A stretch of DNA of 64,000 nucleotides from Metaphire vulgaris (lineage: Eukaryota > Annelida > Clitellata > Crassiclitellata > Megascolecidae): the NCBI GenBank assembly GCA_018105865.1, contig CM030848.1:14279699-14343698 (forward strand). The letters are read 5' to 3'. Both the position numbers and the translations under genes were made by a program. How positions within the stretch are numbered: the first letter of the stretch is position 1; every line of letters begins with the position of its first letter. Of the stretch, positions 46,632 through 64,000 are shown piece by piece. The notes beneath the pieces were generated by a model, which saw only the letters and a list, made by a program, of their open reading frames with translations, had not been told where the DNA came from and made no database searches.

Positions 46632-47066
46632 GCATAAGCGGATCTAGGGTATTCGGCGCCCTGGGACAAAGTGAACAACTGACAAGCAAAAAAGGTCCTC
46701 ACATCGTTTTCGGCGCCAAAACTACAAAACTACAGAAGCATTGATGGCAGCGTTTTTGACAGGCAAGTGAAGAGGACCTTGTAATCACGTTTTTCAAAAG
46801 TTTTGTAGTTTTGTATATCAAAAGTTCTTGGCATTCAGAATTTTCTCTGTGGCATTATTGACATTTTTCAGAGAATGTATTGGCAGAGAGGTGTGACTAG
46901 CTAGCACTTTGATAGGCAAGTGAAGAGGACCTAGGAATCAAGTTTTTCGAAAAATTAGGCCACTATCTCTTGTATATCAAAAGTGCTTGACATTTAGAAT
47001 TTTGCCTGTGGTATTCTGTATTGCGTTAATTTGACATTTTTAAACTACCAGAGGCGGATCTAGGGT
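46632..47066 (-). mobile_element. MITE family D with satellite-like units, opposite orientation
   Basis: Begins GCGGATCTAGGGTATTCGGC, has GACAAGCAAAAAAGGTCCTC, then reverse copies of the 25.4-25.8 kb unit, running into the next CAGAGGCGGATCTAGGG terminus at 47051. Confidence 0.65.
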
Positions 47067-47314
47067 ATTCGGCGCCCGGGGACAAAGTGTACGTTGGCGC
47101 CCCTAACAACTGACAAGCAAAAAAGGTCATCACATCGTTTTCGGCGCCCCTCAACTCTCTCTTCATATAGTGCTGACGAGGAAAAAATGTCATCGCAAGT
47201 GTTTCTTCTACTTTATTGTGCATTTCACTTACCCAAACATCCAATTTTGGCGCCCCTCACCTCGGCGCCCGGGGACATGTGTACCCCCCCGCCCTCCCCT
47301 AGATCCGCCTCTGC
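47051..47314 (-). mobile_element. MITE family D, short copy
   Basis: CAGAGGCGGATCTAGGG / CCCTAGATCCGCCTCTG termini 264 bp apart, GGCGCC-rich. No target duplication seen. Confidence 0.7.
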
Positions 47315-48047
47315 AGCCCAGACCCCCTCTCCAAGCTCTTCGCTCTGTTCCACACCCCTCCCCCTCACGAGAACGACCGGTCTTTTGATATTCAAAAGAC
47401 GGCCGATGTCAATTCCTTCGTTTTTCCACTCTCCACTGTTTCACCATTTTATGTCCTTCGTTTATCGTAGCCTATAGGCCTACTATCCCATTTTCGCTCC
47501 CCTTCTTTCCCTCTTTCCTCCTTTCCTTCTTTTCCTCTTTTCCTCCATTCGCATGAAACCAATACTCGACATTTGAAAAACCACAGGGTGTTTGAAACTT
47601 TCTCAGCCACAAAATTATACACCTCCACAAGAGGTAAGGGCAGCTTAAAATCCGAGGTTTCGAGTTTCATCCTTCACTTGGGCGGTCGACCCTCCTCCAC
47701 CCATCGTTTAAATCCATTCACCCCAGAAAATCGAGTATTCCGTTAACCCTTCAAGCATTCAAATATTTCTGATTATTAAATCAAAATATACAGTATTTTA
47801 TCGATTGAGTCCATTAAATTATCGCGTCAGCCTGTCTGCAACCTGTCTGTCTATCTGTCTGTCTGTCTGTCTGCCAGTCTAGATTCCTTTGTGACTGTCT
47901 CGTTGTCCGTCTAGTAGTCTGTCTTCCTGTCTGTCGTTGTCTTAGCAGTTTGCTTCTTTCGTTTTTTCGTATCGTTGTTCGTAAGGGATTTTCGAAACAA
48001 CCGGACCTTGTCGCTGTTGGAAGTTGACTCAATACAGCTGCGCTAAA

Positions 48048-48082
<35 letters not shown>

Positions 48083-48584
48083 CGCTGAAACTGCATCGGC
48101 ATTGCATACGACGCAGTTACGCGATCGCCTGTTATAGTTTTATTCATTTTCTATCATTTCTTCTAAAAACCCGTTTTCAAATCTAAAGAGAAAGCCCAGC
48201 TCATCAAACGAGTGGTAAACAGATCAAAAGTAGATTAATATCGAAATAAACGAATACATTTTTCATCAGTTTTCAAATCTCCGTCGAGGAATTTTACAAG
48301 AGCACGTCTTCAAAGACAAACAAGAGTAAAAACAAGATCGCAGGAGTAGACCTATAATGTCTTGGCTTAGGCTGGTGCGCCCTTTAGCAAATGGGCAAAA
48401 GCGACGGAAACCCTGGTATAGCCTAGTATGAGTCAACTCTTCGCCAGGTCCGAAGTCTCAGACTGGAATGAAGTCAACGGCGTCGACCACCTCTGACGAA
48501 ACATCAAAACCGTCAAAGCATTACCAAGGTAGGCGTCGCATATTCTCGCGATTGTGAAAATAAGTAAGACGGTATGGGAACAAC

Positions 48585-48670
48585 AGTGGTTCTCACACAG
48601 GACAGTCCCTACGGAACCACTTTAAAAACCTTGTTATATTATATTATATAATTATATTATTATTATTATT
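48585..48670 (+). repeat. SINE tail hairpin module
   Basis: GTGGTTCTCACACAGGACAG and GAACCACTTTAAAAACC (7-bp stem GTGGTTC/GAACCAC) followed by an AT-rich triplet run. Reverse copies at 27543-27598 and 27905-27958; forward copies at 30768-30815 and 31955-32002. Confidence 0.65.
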
Positions 48671-48726
48671 AAATCTCGTAGATTTATTTATATGGCGCTT
48701 TCGAAAGCAGTACCGCAATAAGTTCC

Positions 48727-48912
48727 CAGGGGCGTAGCCAGGAATTTGATTTGGGAGGGTATAAATGTTTGGGGTGGGGTATAAATCTTAACTACAGACC
48801 ATATAAACTATATACAACCACATATAACCACATATAAATCACATAAAAAACTTTAAGGTAGACTGATTTTGGGGGTACATATACCGATATACCCCCCGTC
48901 GCTACGCCCTCG
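48727..48912 (+). mobile_element. hAT-like MITE family F, copy 2
   Basis: About 186 bp, CAGGGGCGTAGCCAGG to CCGTCGCTACGCCCTCG; interior matches 3583-3751. No duplication seen. Confidence 0.7.
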
Positions 48913-48985
48913 CATTAACTGCTTATTTATTCTTCGGTGGCTGTACCAGGAGCTTCCCAAAGTCTACAATGTTTAATGTCATTAA

Positions 48986-49050
48986 CCTCTTAACTGAAGA
49001 TCAATCCGTACATTTTACATTGAGTTACAGTTAAATACACGGTTAAGGGG
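48986..49050. mobile_element. TTAA-flanked palindromic mini-element, copy 3
   Basis: 65 bp, CCTCTTAACTG to ACGGTTAAGGGG, TTAA on both sides; interior TTTACATTGAGTTACAG. Confidence 0.65.
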
Positions 49051-49319
49051 TTAAGGTCGACCAATTGTAACCGGCCATTTTTAGCTTATCTTGTCGACTA
49101 TGATGACCTGGACAGTGTTGCAGTCTAATACGTCGATGATTTTTGAAGAAAAAACCACTAGGATCGAAGTATTCGTACCCCAAAATTTTCGAACTATGGG
49201 GAGGGGGTGAAGGGTTGGGCATGCAAAAGCAAAATTCTCGACCCCATCAATTCCGTCGTCAATTTGAGTTTTATGTAATCATCTATATGCGGTTCTTCTT
49301 TCGATCGCCTTCTAGACAG

Positions 49320-49700
49320 AAGATGGCAGAGTGGGTTAGGTGCTGGAGCGTCAGGATGACGGAGCGGGTTCAATCCCCGTTAGTGCCCCTAGTGGCTTTC
49401 ACACAGGCAGTAATGCCTTCTAAGCCACTTTAAATCATGCTAAGTTTAGACATTCCACAAGATATTCGGCAGGACTTTCGTTTAGTAGATGTCTCGTACA
49501 GTCATTGGCGTTAGGACATGTGTAGAATGAAATGGCTGACAAGTGTTCTATTTCGAACCCTGTAGATCGAAATTGAGAATCATATCATTGATCATTCCTG
49601 CGCGATTTAAATCAATGAAGAAGGAACAAGAGGAAAATGTGGGTTTCATCGGAGAATTTCCTCAAATCGTTGAAATTTTTACATATATATACGCAAAAGT
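49320..49700 (+). mobile_element. tRNA-derived SINE
   Basis: Head with Pol III box A (TGGCAGAGTGGGTTAGGTGC) and box B (GGGTTCAATCCCC), then the tail module GGCTTTCACACAGGCAG...CCACTTTAAATC and the ACAAGATATTCGGCAGGAC block also found at 30095 and 33198. No intact tRNA cloverleaf. Confidence 0.65.
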
Positions 49701-49768
49701 TCGACAGGTTTTCCATTGGCTTCTCTCACACAGCGAATTAATTATAAAAACGCGTTTTTGTTGTCTAT

Positions 49769-49981
49769 CAGGGCCGTTTTAGGGCGAAGGCACGTGCCTG
49801 GGGCCCAGCGATACAGAGGAGCCCCGAGGGGGGGACGAAAAATGGCCATCATCGCTTTTAGTGCTTGAATTTCTGATTTTCTCCACGGAAATCATGACAA
49901 GCGGAAAAAATTCATTAGTTTTTGCCCAGGGTCCCCAAACTAGAAAGTTCCCCCCCCCCGATCCTCCTCTTATAGGGCCTG
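49769..49981 (+). mobile_element. hAT-like element just upstream of a stomatin exon
   Basis: 213 bp, CAGGGCCGTTTTAGGG to TTATAGGGCCTG. Interior GTGCCTGGGGCCC is typical of hAT MITEs. Ends 16-23 bp before the exon acceptor. Confidence 0.6.
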
Positions 49982-50004
49982 TCGTTTGCGTTGATAGCGG
50001 ACAG

Positions 50005-58878
<8,874 letters not shown>

Positions 58879-58990
58879 GTCGCGTGCGTCGCATTCGCTA
58901 GGCGCGTCTTTCATCGTTCGAAAACATTCGCTAGATGGCCGGCCGGCCGACTGGCTGGCGCTGAAGCTATTGGCATCGTTGTGTTAATTT

Positions 58991-59364
58991 AGGGGTCATC
59001 CATAAATGACGTCACGCGATTTTGGCAGGTTCTTGGCCCCCGCCCCCACCCGACAACCCCGTCATCTTATCGTCATTCCAATGTGAAAATTATTGTTTCG
59101 TTTGAAAATATTCACTATAATTATTATAGTTGAAACAATATTTGAGAAACTTTTTAAAATTCTTTTTTAAAATGATGTATGATAATTATAAGAGTATAAT
59201 ACGTTCAATTTCGCGGCAACATAGCATTGCGGTATTAATAAAAATATTTAGTATTATGTGACGTCACATTTCTGGAAACCCCCTTCTCCCCAGTCGTCAC
59301 ACATCGTCACAAATGTTTGAACCTCCTCTCCCTAAGTGCGTGACGTCATTTATGGATGGTCCCT
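58991..59364. mobile_element. MITE with CRE-bearing TIRs, copy 1
   Basis: 374 bp, TIRs about 25 bp: AGGGGTCATCCATAAATGAC / TGACGTCATTTATGGATGGT. Contains TGACGTCA at both ends and internally, and AATAAA at 59237. Target duplication unclear. Confidence 0.75.
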
Positions 59365-60353
59365 TAATGATTAAGACTTGTTGGGTATGTATCTGGGATT
59401 CTTTTCGAACATTTAGGCCTATAATGTCATTTCTATGCAATGCTACTGCGAATTTCCAGGAATTGTTTGACTTTCGTGGGGGGGGGGTTTGTGCCCCATT
59501 TATAAGAGTTTCGAGTTATCTCTTGTTTTGCACCCCCTGGAAAATGTTTTAATTTCTTTGTCACAAGACCCTGTCTTGCACCCCACTGGAAAATTTTCTG
59601 CGGACGCCCATGCCATCGATTGATACCCTCGGGTATTAGAAATGGTGCTACAGTAGTGCATAATTATTACTTTCTCCTACTATAGACTCCTAGACCCACG
59701 TTTTACCTCGCAGCTTAACGCTGCTCTTTTTATCACCGTCCTCTAGCGAATAAGGATGAGTCGGTCTTCTGCGGGAATTGAACTCGCGACCTTCTGCTCC
59801 ATCTTCCAGCGTTGTTACCACTCTGCTGACACCCCGCCCTATAGGCCTATACAGCACTTTAATCAGTCGCAAATAGGCAAGGGAGGAATTCCTATACATG
59901 AGAAATAAATAATCAACAACGTGGCTTATTTTCGAGACAAGTAAACATCAAATTGACAAATAGCCGTCCCTTCAGCTTTTCTGCGCCGTATACGGACCCA
60001 TGCTATTCATCATTCCTACTATAGCAATGGACCCACGCCAAGCAGGGTGAGGGGGGGGGGTAGAATCCTACTATGACCACGGTTACGCTCTAGCTACTTC
60101 ATACACACACACACAAACGCACACACCACCACCACCGAAATGATATACAGATATCCTCTCCTCCATTAGTTGTCCCAGTTTTTGAAGATACATTAAAAAC
60201 TACGTACATTTAAAAATAGACGTCTTGATGTCAAAAGTTATAGATCTGTTTGATGCAAAAACTAAATAGCAAGTCAACCTTGATACTTTTCTTAGATACG
60301 GAAGATAAAAGAAAGTTTCAAGTTTCCCTTTTTTTAAAACTGGTACTGAAACG

Positions 60354-60387
<34 letters not shown>

Positions 60388-60490
60388 AGATCACCCCACT
60401 GCTTCACCCCTACGAGAAACGTTTCAGGCTTGCAGCATGCATGGTCTGATGTTCCAAAACTTTTAACATTTACTGGACAACGGCTTAATA
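59365..60490. other. Intergenic after stomatin
   Basis: One tRNA-like SINE head and a short (TG)n; nothing coding. Confidence 0.5.
59756..59841 (-). mobile_element. tRNA-like SINE head
   Basis: On the minus strand, GGCGGGGTGTCAGCAGAGTG (box A) and GAGTTCAATTCCCGC (box B), separated as in a Leu/Ser-type tRNA, but the arms do not pair, so not a functional tRNA. Confidence 0.5.
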
Positions 60491-60833
60491 AGGGGTCGTC
60501 CACAAAGTACGTCACTCTTTTTTCTTGACAAACGTTACTCTTCCCCTTGTCACAACCCGTCACGAATCTCGGATCCCTCGCTCCCTTAAAGCGTCGTCCA
60601 TAAATTGGGTAACACGGGTTCTCTATTTTAAAAATTCGAGTATCTCGTTCAATTTCCAGCAGCGAAACATAGAGATATTCAAATTCCGGGCAATGACGAC
60701 AAATGTAATTGAGAATTTAAAATTGCATGTATCTAGCATACTATAATTACTATACACCAGTGTTATTTTCTATGAGAATACATACATAAGAAGACAAAGT
60801 AAAATGTTACCATATATTTCCGGTTATATATAT

Positions 60834-60903
<70 letters not shown>

Positions 60904-60986
60904 GTGTGACGTCACATGTGATCTTTACCTCATCCCGTCACAAATTGTCACACTTCTTTAACCTCCGTACTTTATGGACGGCCCCT
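60491..60986. mobile_element. MITE with CRE-like TIRs, copy 2 (with internal extra terminus)
   Basis: 496 bp, AGGGGTCGTCCACAAAGTAC / GTACTTTATGGACGGCCCCT. A second terminus-like block, GCGTCGTCCATAAATTGGG, at about 60590 suggests nesting; (TA)n at about 60829-60900. Confidence 0.65.
60829..60900. repeat. (TA)n microsatellite
   Basis: Inside the CRE-TIR element 60491-60986. Confidence 0.95.
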
Positions 60987-61293
60987 AATTAATCATATAT
61001 GATGATGGTTAATGAATGAAGCAGCCACTGTAGTATGAAACACAGACTGGAAACTTTATCGAAACCTGTATTATTAGTCAGTCAAATCTATTTAAACATA
61101 TAGTGAAAGTCATGAATAGTGTCAGTGCTAAATTTAAATGTTAGATTAACTAAAAGAAATTCTGGTTCATACGCTTAACATAAATACTGATTAAAAACTA
61201 ATTCATAATCGCATTAACACTTTTTATTCCAGGCAAATGTAATTTTTTCGCAGTAAATTTTCAAAACATTTCCATAGCAATCATATACAAGCA

Positions 61294-61337
<44 letters not shown>

Positions 61338-61635
61338 ATAGTAGCAGTAGAACAAATGCAAAAAATATGCTCAAAATCCGGTGCAAAAAAATCTTTGATG
61401 CGGCAAAACTTTGCGCGAAAGCAATTTGATGCAGAAACTAGTGAAATCTATTTACGCTTTGCGATCAAAGCAGGCGGCGCGAACAACGAAAAAACCCCCA
61501 CGAAAAATATCGCAAAAAGGCAAAACCAGGCGCACATTGCCGTTTTGTGACCAGAGAAGCAGCACAAAGACTGTGAGTTTAAGATCTGTTCTACGACCCT
61601 TTCCCCTGCCCCCCCCGCCCCCTCCCCCTTCCCGA

Positions 61636-61803
61636 CTACCAGTCCATCGAGTCCGACTGAAACTTTATTCTGGGGCTGTTTTCCGTGTAGAACTGCGAGT
61701 ACCACCGCCGGTGGCGAGCGACGAGCGCATCCTCTTTCGACTTTACGAACAACGGTTTGGATATGTAGCGTTTGTTGTTCCATATCATTATGTCACGTTC
61801 CAC
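61636..61803 (-). CDS. DAF-36/Neverland terminal exon
   Basis: [20 protein letters not shown] to DSMDW and a TAG stop. Acceptor GATTTCCAG. Confidence 0.94.
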   Translation of the reverse strand: MERDIMIWNNKRYISKPLFVKSKEDALVARHRRWYSQFYTENSPRIKFQSDSMDW

Positions 61804-62949
61804 CTGGAAATCAAGTCGAAAATAGCGTGACGAAGCCGATTGAAAATAATATCGAAACGCAGAACTGACCAAAATGCAAAAGAAACCTGTACGGTTATAA
61901 TAACCGATTTCAGAATGCTTAAAATTAACAGTCGGTCGGTCGACTACATCGTATATTTTCATGCCGTATTTGTGCGTAAATTGTGTGTGACTGCTTTGTC
62001 AGGCAGCTTTGAGCAGTGAGCAGAGAACTTCTTTGCATTTGCTATCACAGTCTGTGATGTTCCTATGACGATAAAAGTAATTATTTGTGACGAGAATGAA
62101 ATTGTGGGGTGGGTTGTGCATGATGGAGGCAAGGAATTTTTGGCAATGAGCCAAAATTATGCCCCTAAATCTAATCCATTACAAAACAGTACTTATTTTC
62201 TTATCAATAAATAAAAAGTTTGATTCCTTTCATTTGCGATTCCTTTTCATCGGACACGACACAGCCTACATAAAGTATGATATGTATGTAACATCCTTGT
62301 AAAAATCTATAAAAATTTGCATGTACTGTATGAATTTGGTGTATTATTTGAGTTTTCATCTGATTCATTGGATTGTACAATGGGAGATACCAATTCAAAT
62401 AAATGGGTGACCATTGACTGATGTCAAGGATACTATTACTAAAATGGTACTATAGAAGCTCAATGATGATGATGATGATTATCTGTCTACAGTAAACCTT
62501 ATTCCACATCACCTGCACACTTCACGAGTTTGATCACAAACAATTTCCTAGTACCGGTAAGCACACCGGGCTCTTGAATATAATAGGTCCCATGTAGTAA
62601 CTACAGTGAAACTTCCTTAAAACACACTTAGCGGGTCGGTAAAATTGAGTACGTCATATAATCTGAGATATGTTACATCAAATACGGTAACGCATCACAC
62701 TGGACCGTACATTGCTTCACTTTGTAACCAGGCATACGCGATAATCGAGCCCGTTATAACAAAGTTCAACTGTAGATCCGGTCTTAAAACATGCCTGTTT
62801 GACTTGGCTTACTCCCCCCCCCCACTAGATTGCTCCCACGCCGTTTCTGGATGATCTTTCCGGCCTGACCTGGCTCTAATTAAATTTGGATTCGGAGCGC
62901 CATCGGCTGCTGCCCCGGGCATTATGATAGCGGCGCCATAGAAGCTTAC

Positions 62950-62984
<35 letters not shown>

Positions 62985-63442
62985 AGCGAAAGCGGTTACA
63001 GTTGCCACCTACCATCAGCGCTTCTGAGTAGAGAAAGAACTTTGCGATGAACGTGGGGATGTAGTTGTTGATGTAGACGTGATGCAGCATCCTCTGAGTC
63101 AGGGGCTCAACGGGAGTCAACGACTGAAGGAACGCACCGCGACCGAACAGCAGACTGTCAAACTCTAGGTGCACCAGACCGGGTCCAATCTAACAAAACA
63201 AACGAAACAACAGAACGTCACAGAATACAACAACCCAACAATTGCGAGTCACTACTCCTGTCTATCATGAAACCACAAAATTGTCTTTTCAAGCACAACA
63301 CAAACAAGTGAATACCAAAAAGAATTTTCTAATCAAATTTCATAAATTTACATATCCATACAAATAATTTTACAGGGCCGACCCCACTAAACCACTATAA
63401 ACCTTATTAATATTATTATCACTAGTAGTAGTAGTAGTAGTA

Positions 63443-63484
<42 letters not shown>

Positions 63485-63515
63485 TGTTAGTAGTAGTAAT
63501 AATAATAGTAGTAGT

Positions 63516-63551
<36 letters not shown>

Positions 63552-63617
63552 ATAGCAATAATAATAATGCATTAGTAGTAGTAGTAGTAATAATAATAAT
63601 AGCAATAATAATGTGTC

Positions 63618-63714
<97 letters not shown>

Positions 63715-64000
63715 TATGTTATAATAAGCTGTATTAGTAAATCTTCAATGCATACATGATGTTCCAACAGCCCTGTAATGGATTACCGGTAACTCAGTAC
63801 AGTTAGCTGTTGACATAATGCTTTACCTGTCTCGCCGTAACTTTCAAGTCAAGTATGGGTAGGTTCCAGTTAAACACTTTGATTGAGTGAAGGAGTTCCA
63901 GAATGCCAATGTGCTTCCTTTCCGGATCGGTGTCCTGGTTCCACTGACCATTCCAGGTATGCTTGGCAAAACTCCAGAACTTGCTATAGGTATAGCGAAG
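61636..64000 (-). CDS. nvd/daf-36 homolog: Cholesterol 7-desaturase (DAF-36/Neverland, Rieske oxygenase), 3' part
   Basis: Three minus-strand exons are in the window: 64000-63827 (running off the edge), 63189-63013 and 61803-61636. They encode the C-terminal 171 residues. DAF-36/Neverland enzymes are membrane-bound Rieske-type oxygenases that convert cholesterol to 7-dehydrocholesterol for steroid hormone synthesis. The visible part is the substrate-binding C-terminal domain: [64 protein letters not shown] and the strongly conserved end [34 protein letters not shown]. The Rieske CxH/CxxH cluster would be upstream, outside the window. Splice sites and phases (all phase 0) are clean and no frameshift is seen. 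Family assignment is secure; the gene is intact as far as seen. Confidence 0.93.
62602..62772 (+). mobile_element. Tigger/pogo-like MITE
   Basis: TA-flanked, CAGTGAAACTTCC to TTATAACAAAGTTCAACTG; interior GTACGTCATATAATC and GTAACGCATCACACTGG matches 38810-39149. Confidence 0.65.
62890..62986 (+). repeat. Short interspersed repeat ending in (TGAT)n
   Basis: TTCGGAGCGCCATCGGCTGC, GCGGCGCCATAGAAGCTTAC and (TGAT)n. A second copy with the same order lies at 43262-43345 downstream of the GPCR. Confidence 0.6.
63013..63189 (-). CDS. DAF-36/Neverland exon
   Basis: 59 codons: [33 protein letters not shown] and [11 protein letters not shown]. Acceptor TTGTTAG, donor GTAGGT. Confidence 0.93.
63424..63715. 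repeat. (TAG)n(TAA)n compound microsatellite
   Basis: Alternating TAG and TAA blocks in an intron of the desaturase, next to ACCACTATAAACCTTATTAA, a SINE tail-like end. Confidence 0.95.
63827..64000 (-). CDS. DAF-36/Neverland exon, partial at window edge
   Basis: 58 codons from [20 protein letters not shown] to [12 protein letters not shown], then donor GTAAAG. Confidence 0.92.

Noticed and set aside
49320..49400. tRNA gene
   Set aside because: Box A and B are present but the acceptor and anticodon arms do not pair, and a SINE tail follows; the same holds for 59756-59841.

Overview
The window is animal (metazoan) nuclear DNA: long introns, GT-AG splice sites, single-copy animal genes, and large amounts of microsatellite and small transposon DNA. 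The gene set (Nervy/CBFA2T, YPEL5, an SDR9C-type dehydrogenase, a class A GPCR, stomatin, and a DAF-36/Neverland sterol desaturase), together with the repeat style, suggests a marine invertebrate. I cannot separate lophotrochozoan from non-vertebrate deuterostome on sequence alone. Layout: 1-9838 holds no gene I can support, only microsatellites and short inverted-repeat transposons (MITEs). 9839-16730 (+) carries the NHR1-to-MYND part of a Nervy/CBFA2T co-repressor in nine exons; its 5' end was not found. 19943-20314 (-) is a complete single-exon YPEL5. 23735-28383 (-) is a complete four-exon membrane-anchored short-chain dehydrogenase with a one-base frameshift in the catalytic exon. Upstream of it, at 29745-29834, lie a perfect DR4 and a perfect DR5 nuclear-receptor element. 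30-41 kb is gene-empty and dominated by SSRs, SINE pieces and MITEs. 41626-42933 (+) is a GC-rich, single-exon peptide-type GPCR whose reading frame changes twice, both times inside simple repeats. About 50005-58878 (+) is stomatin (seven exons found, 5' exon missing), with one GC-AG intron. 61636-64000 (-) is the 3' end (three exons) of a DAF-36/Neverland cholesterol 7-desaturase that continues beyond the window. Much of the intergenic and intronic DNA can be sorted into non-autonomous transposon families. At least seven have CAG-type terminal inverted repeats, and many copies have exact or near-exact 8-bp target duplications (hAT-like). Others are a TA-flanked Tc1/mariner-like element, a Tigger/pogo-like family, a TTAA-flanked palindromic mini-element, a family with CRE-bearing termini, and tRNA-headed SINEs whose hairpin tail often runs into triplet microsatellites. 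Several of the CAG families share the internal motif GACCTTTTTTGCTTGTCA although their ends differ. Transposons also touch the genes: the first AATAAA after the Nervy and stomatin stop codons lies inside a MITE, and a hAT-like element ends a few bases upstream of the first recognised stomatin exon. The genes are not an operon or pathway and look like ordinary neighbouring animal loci.
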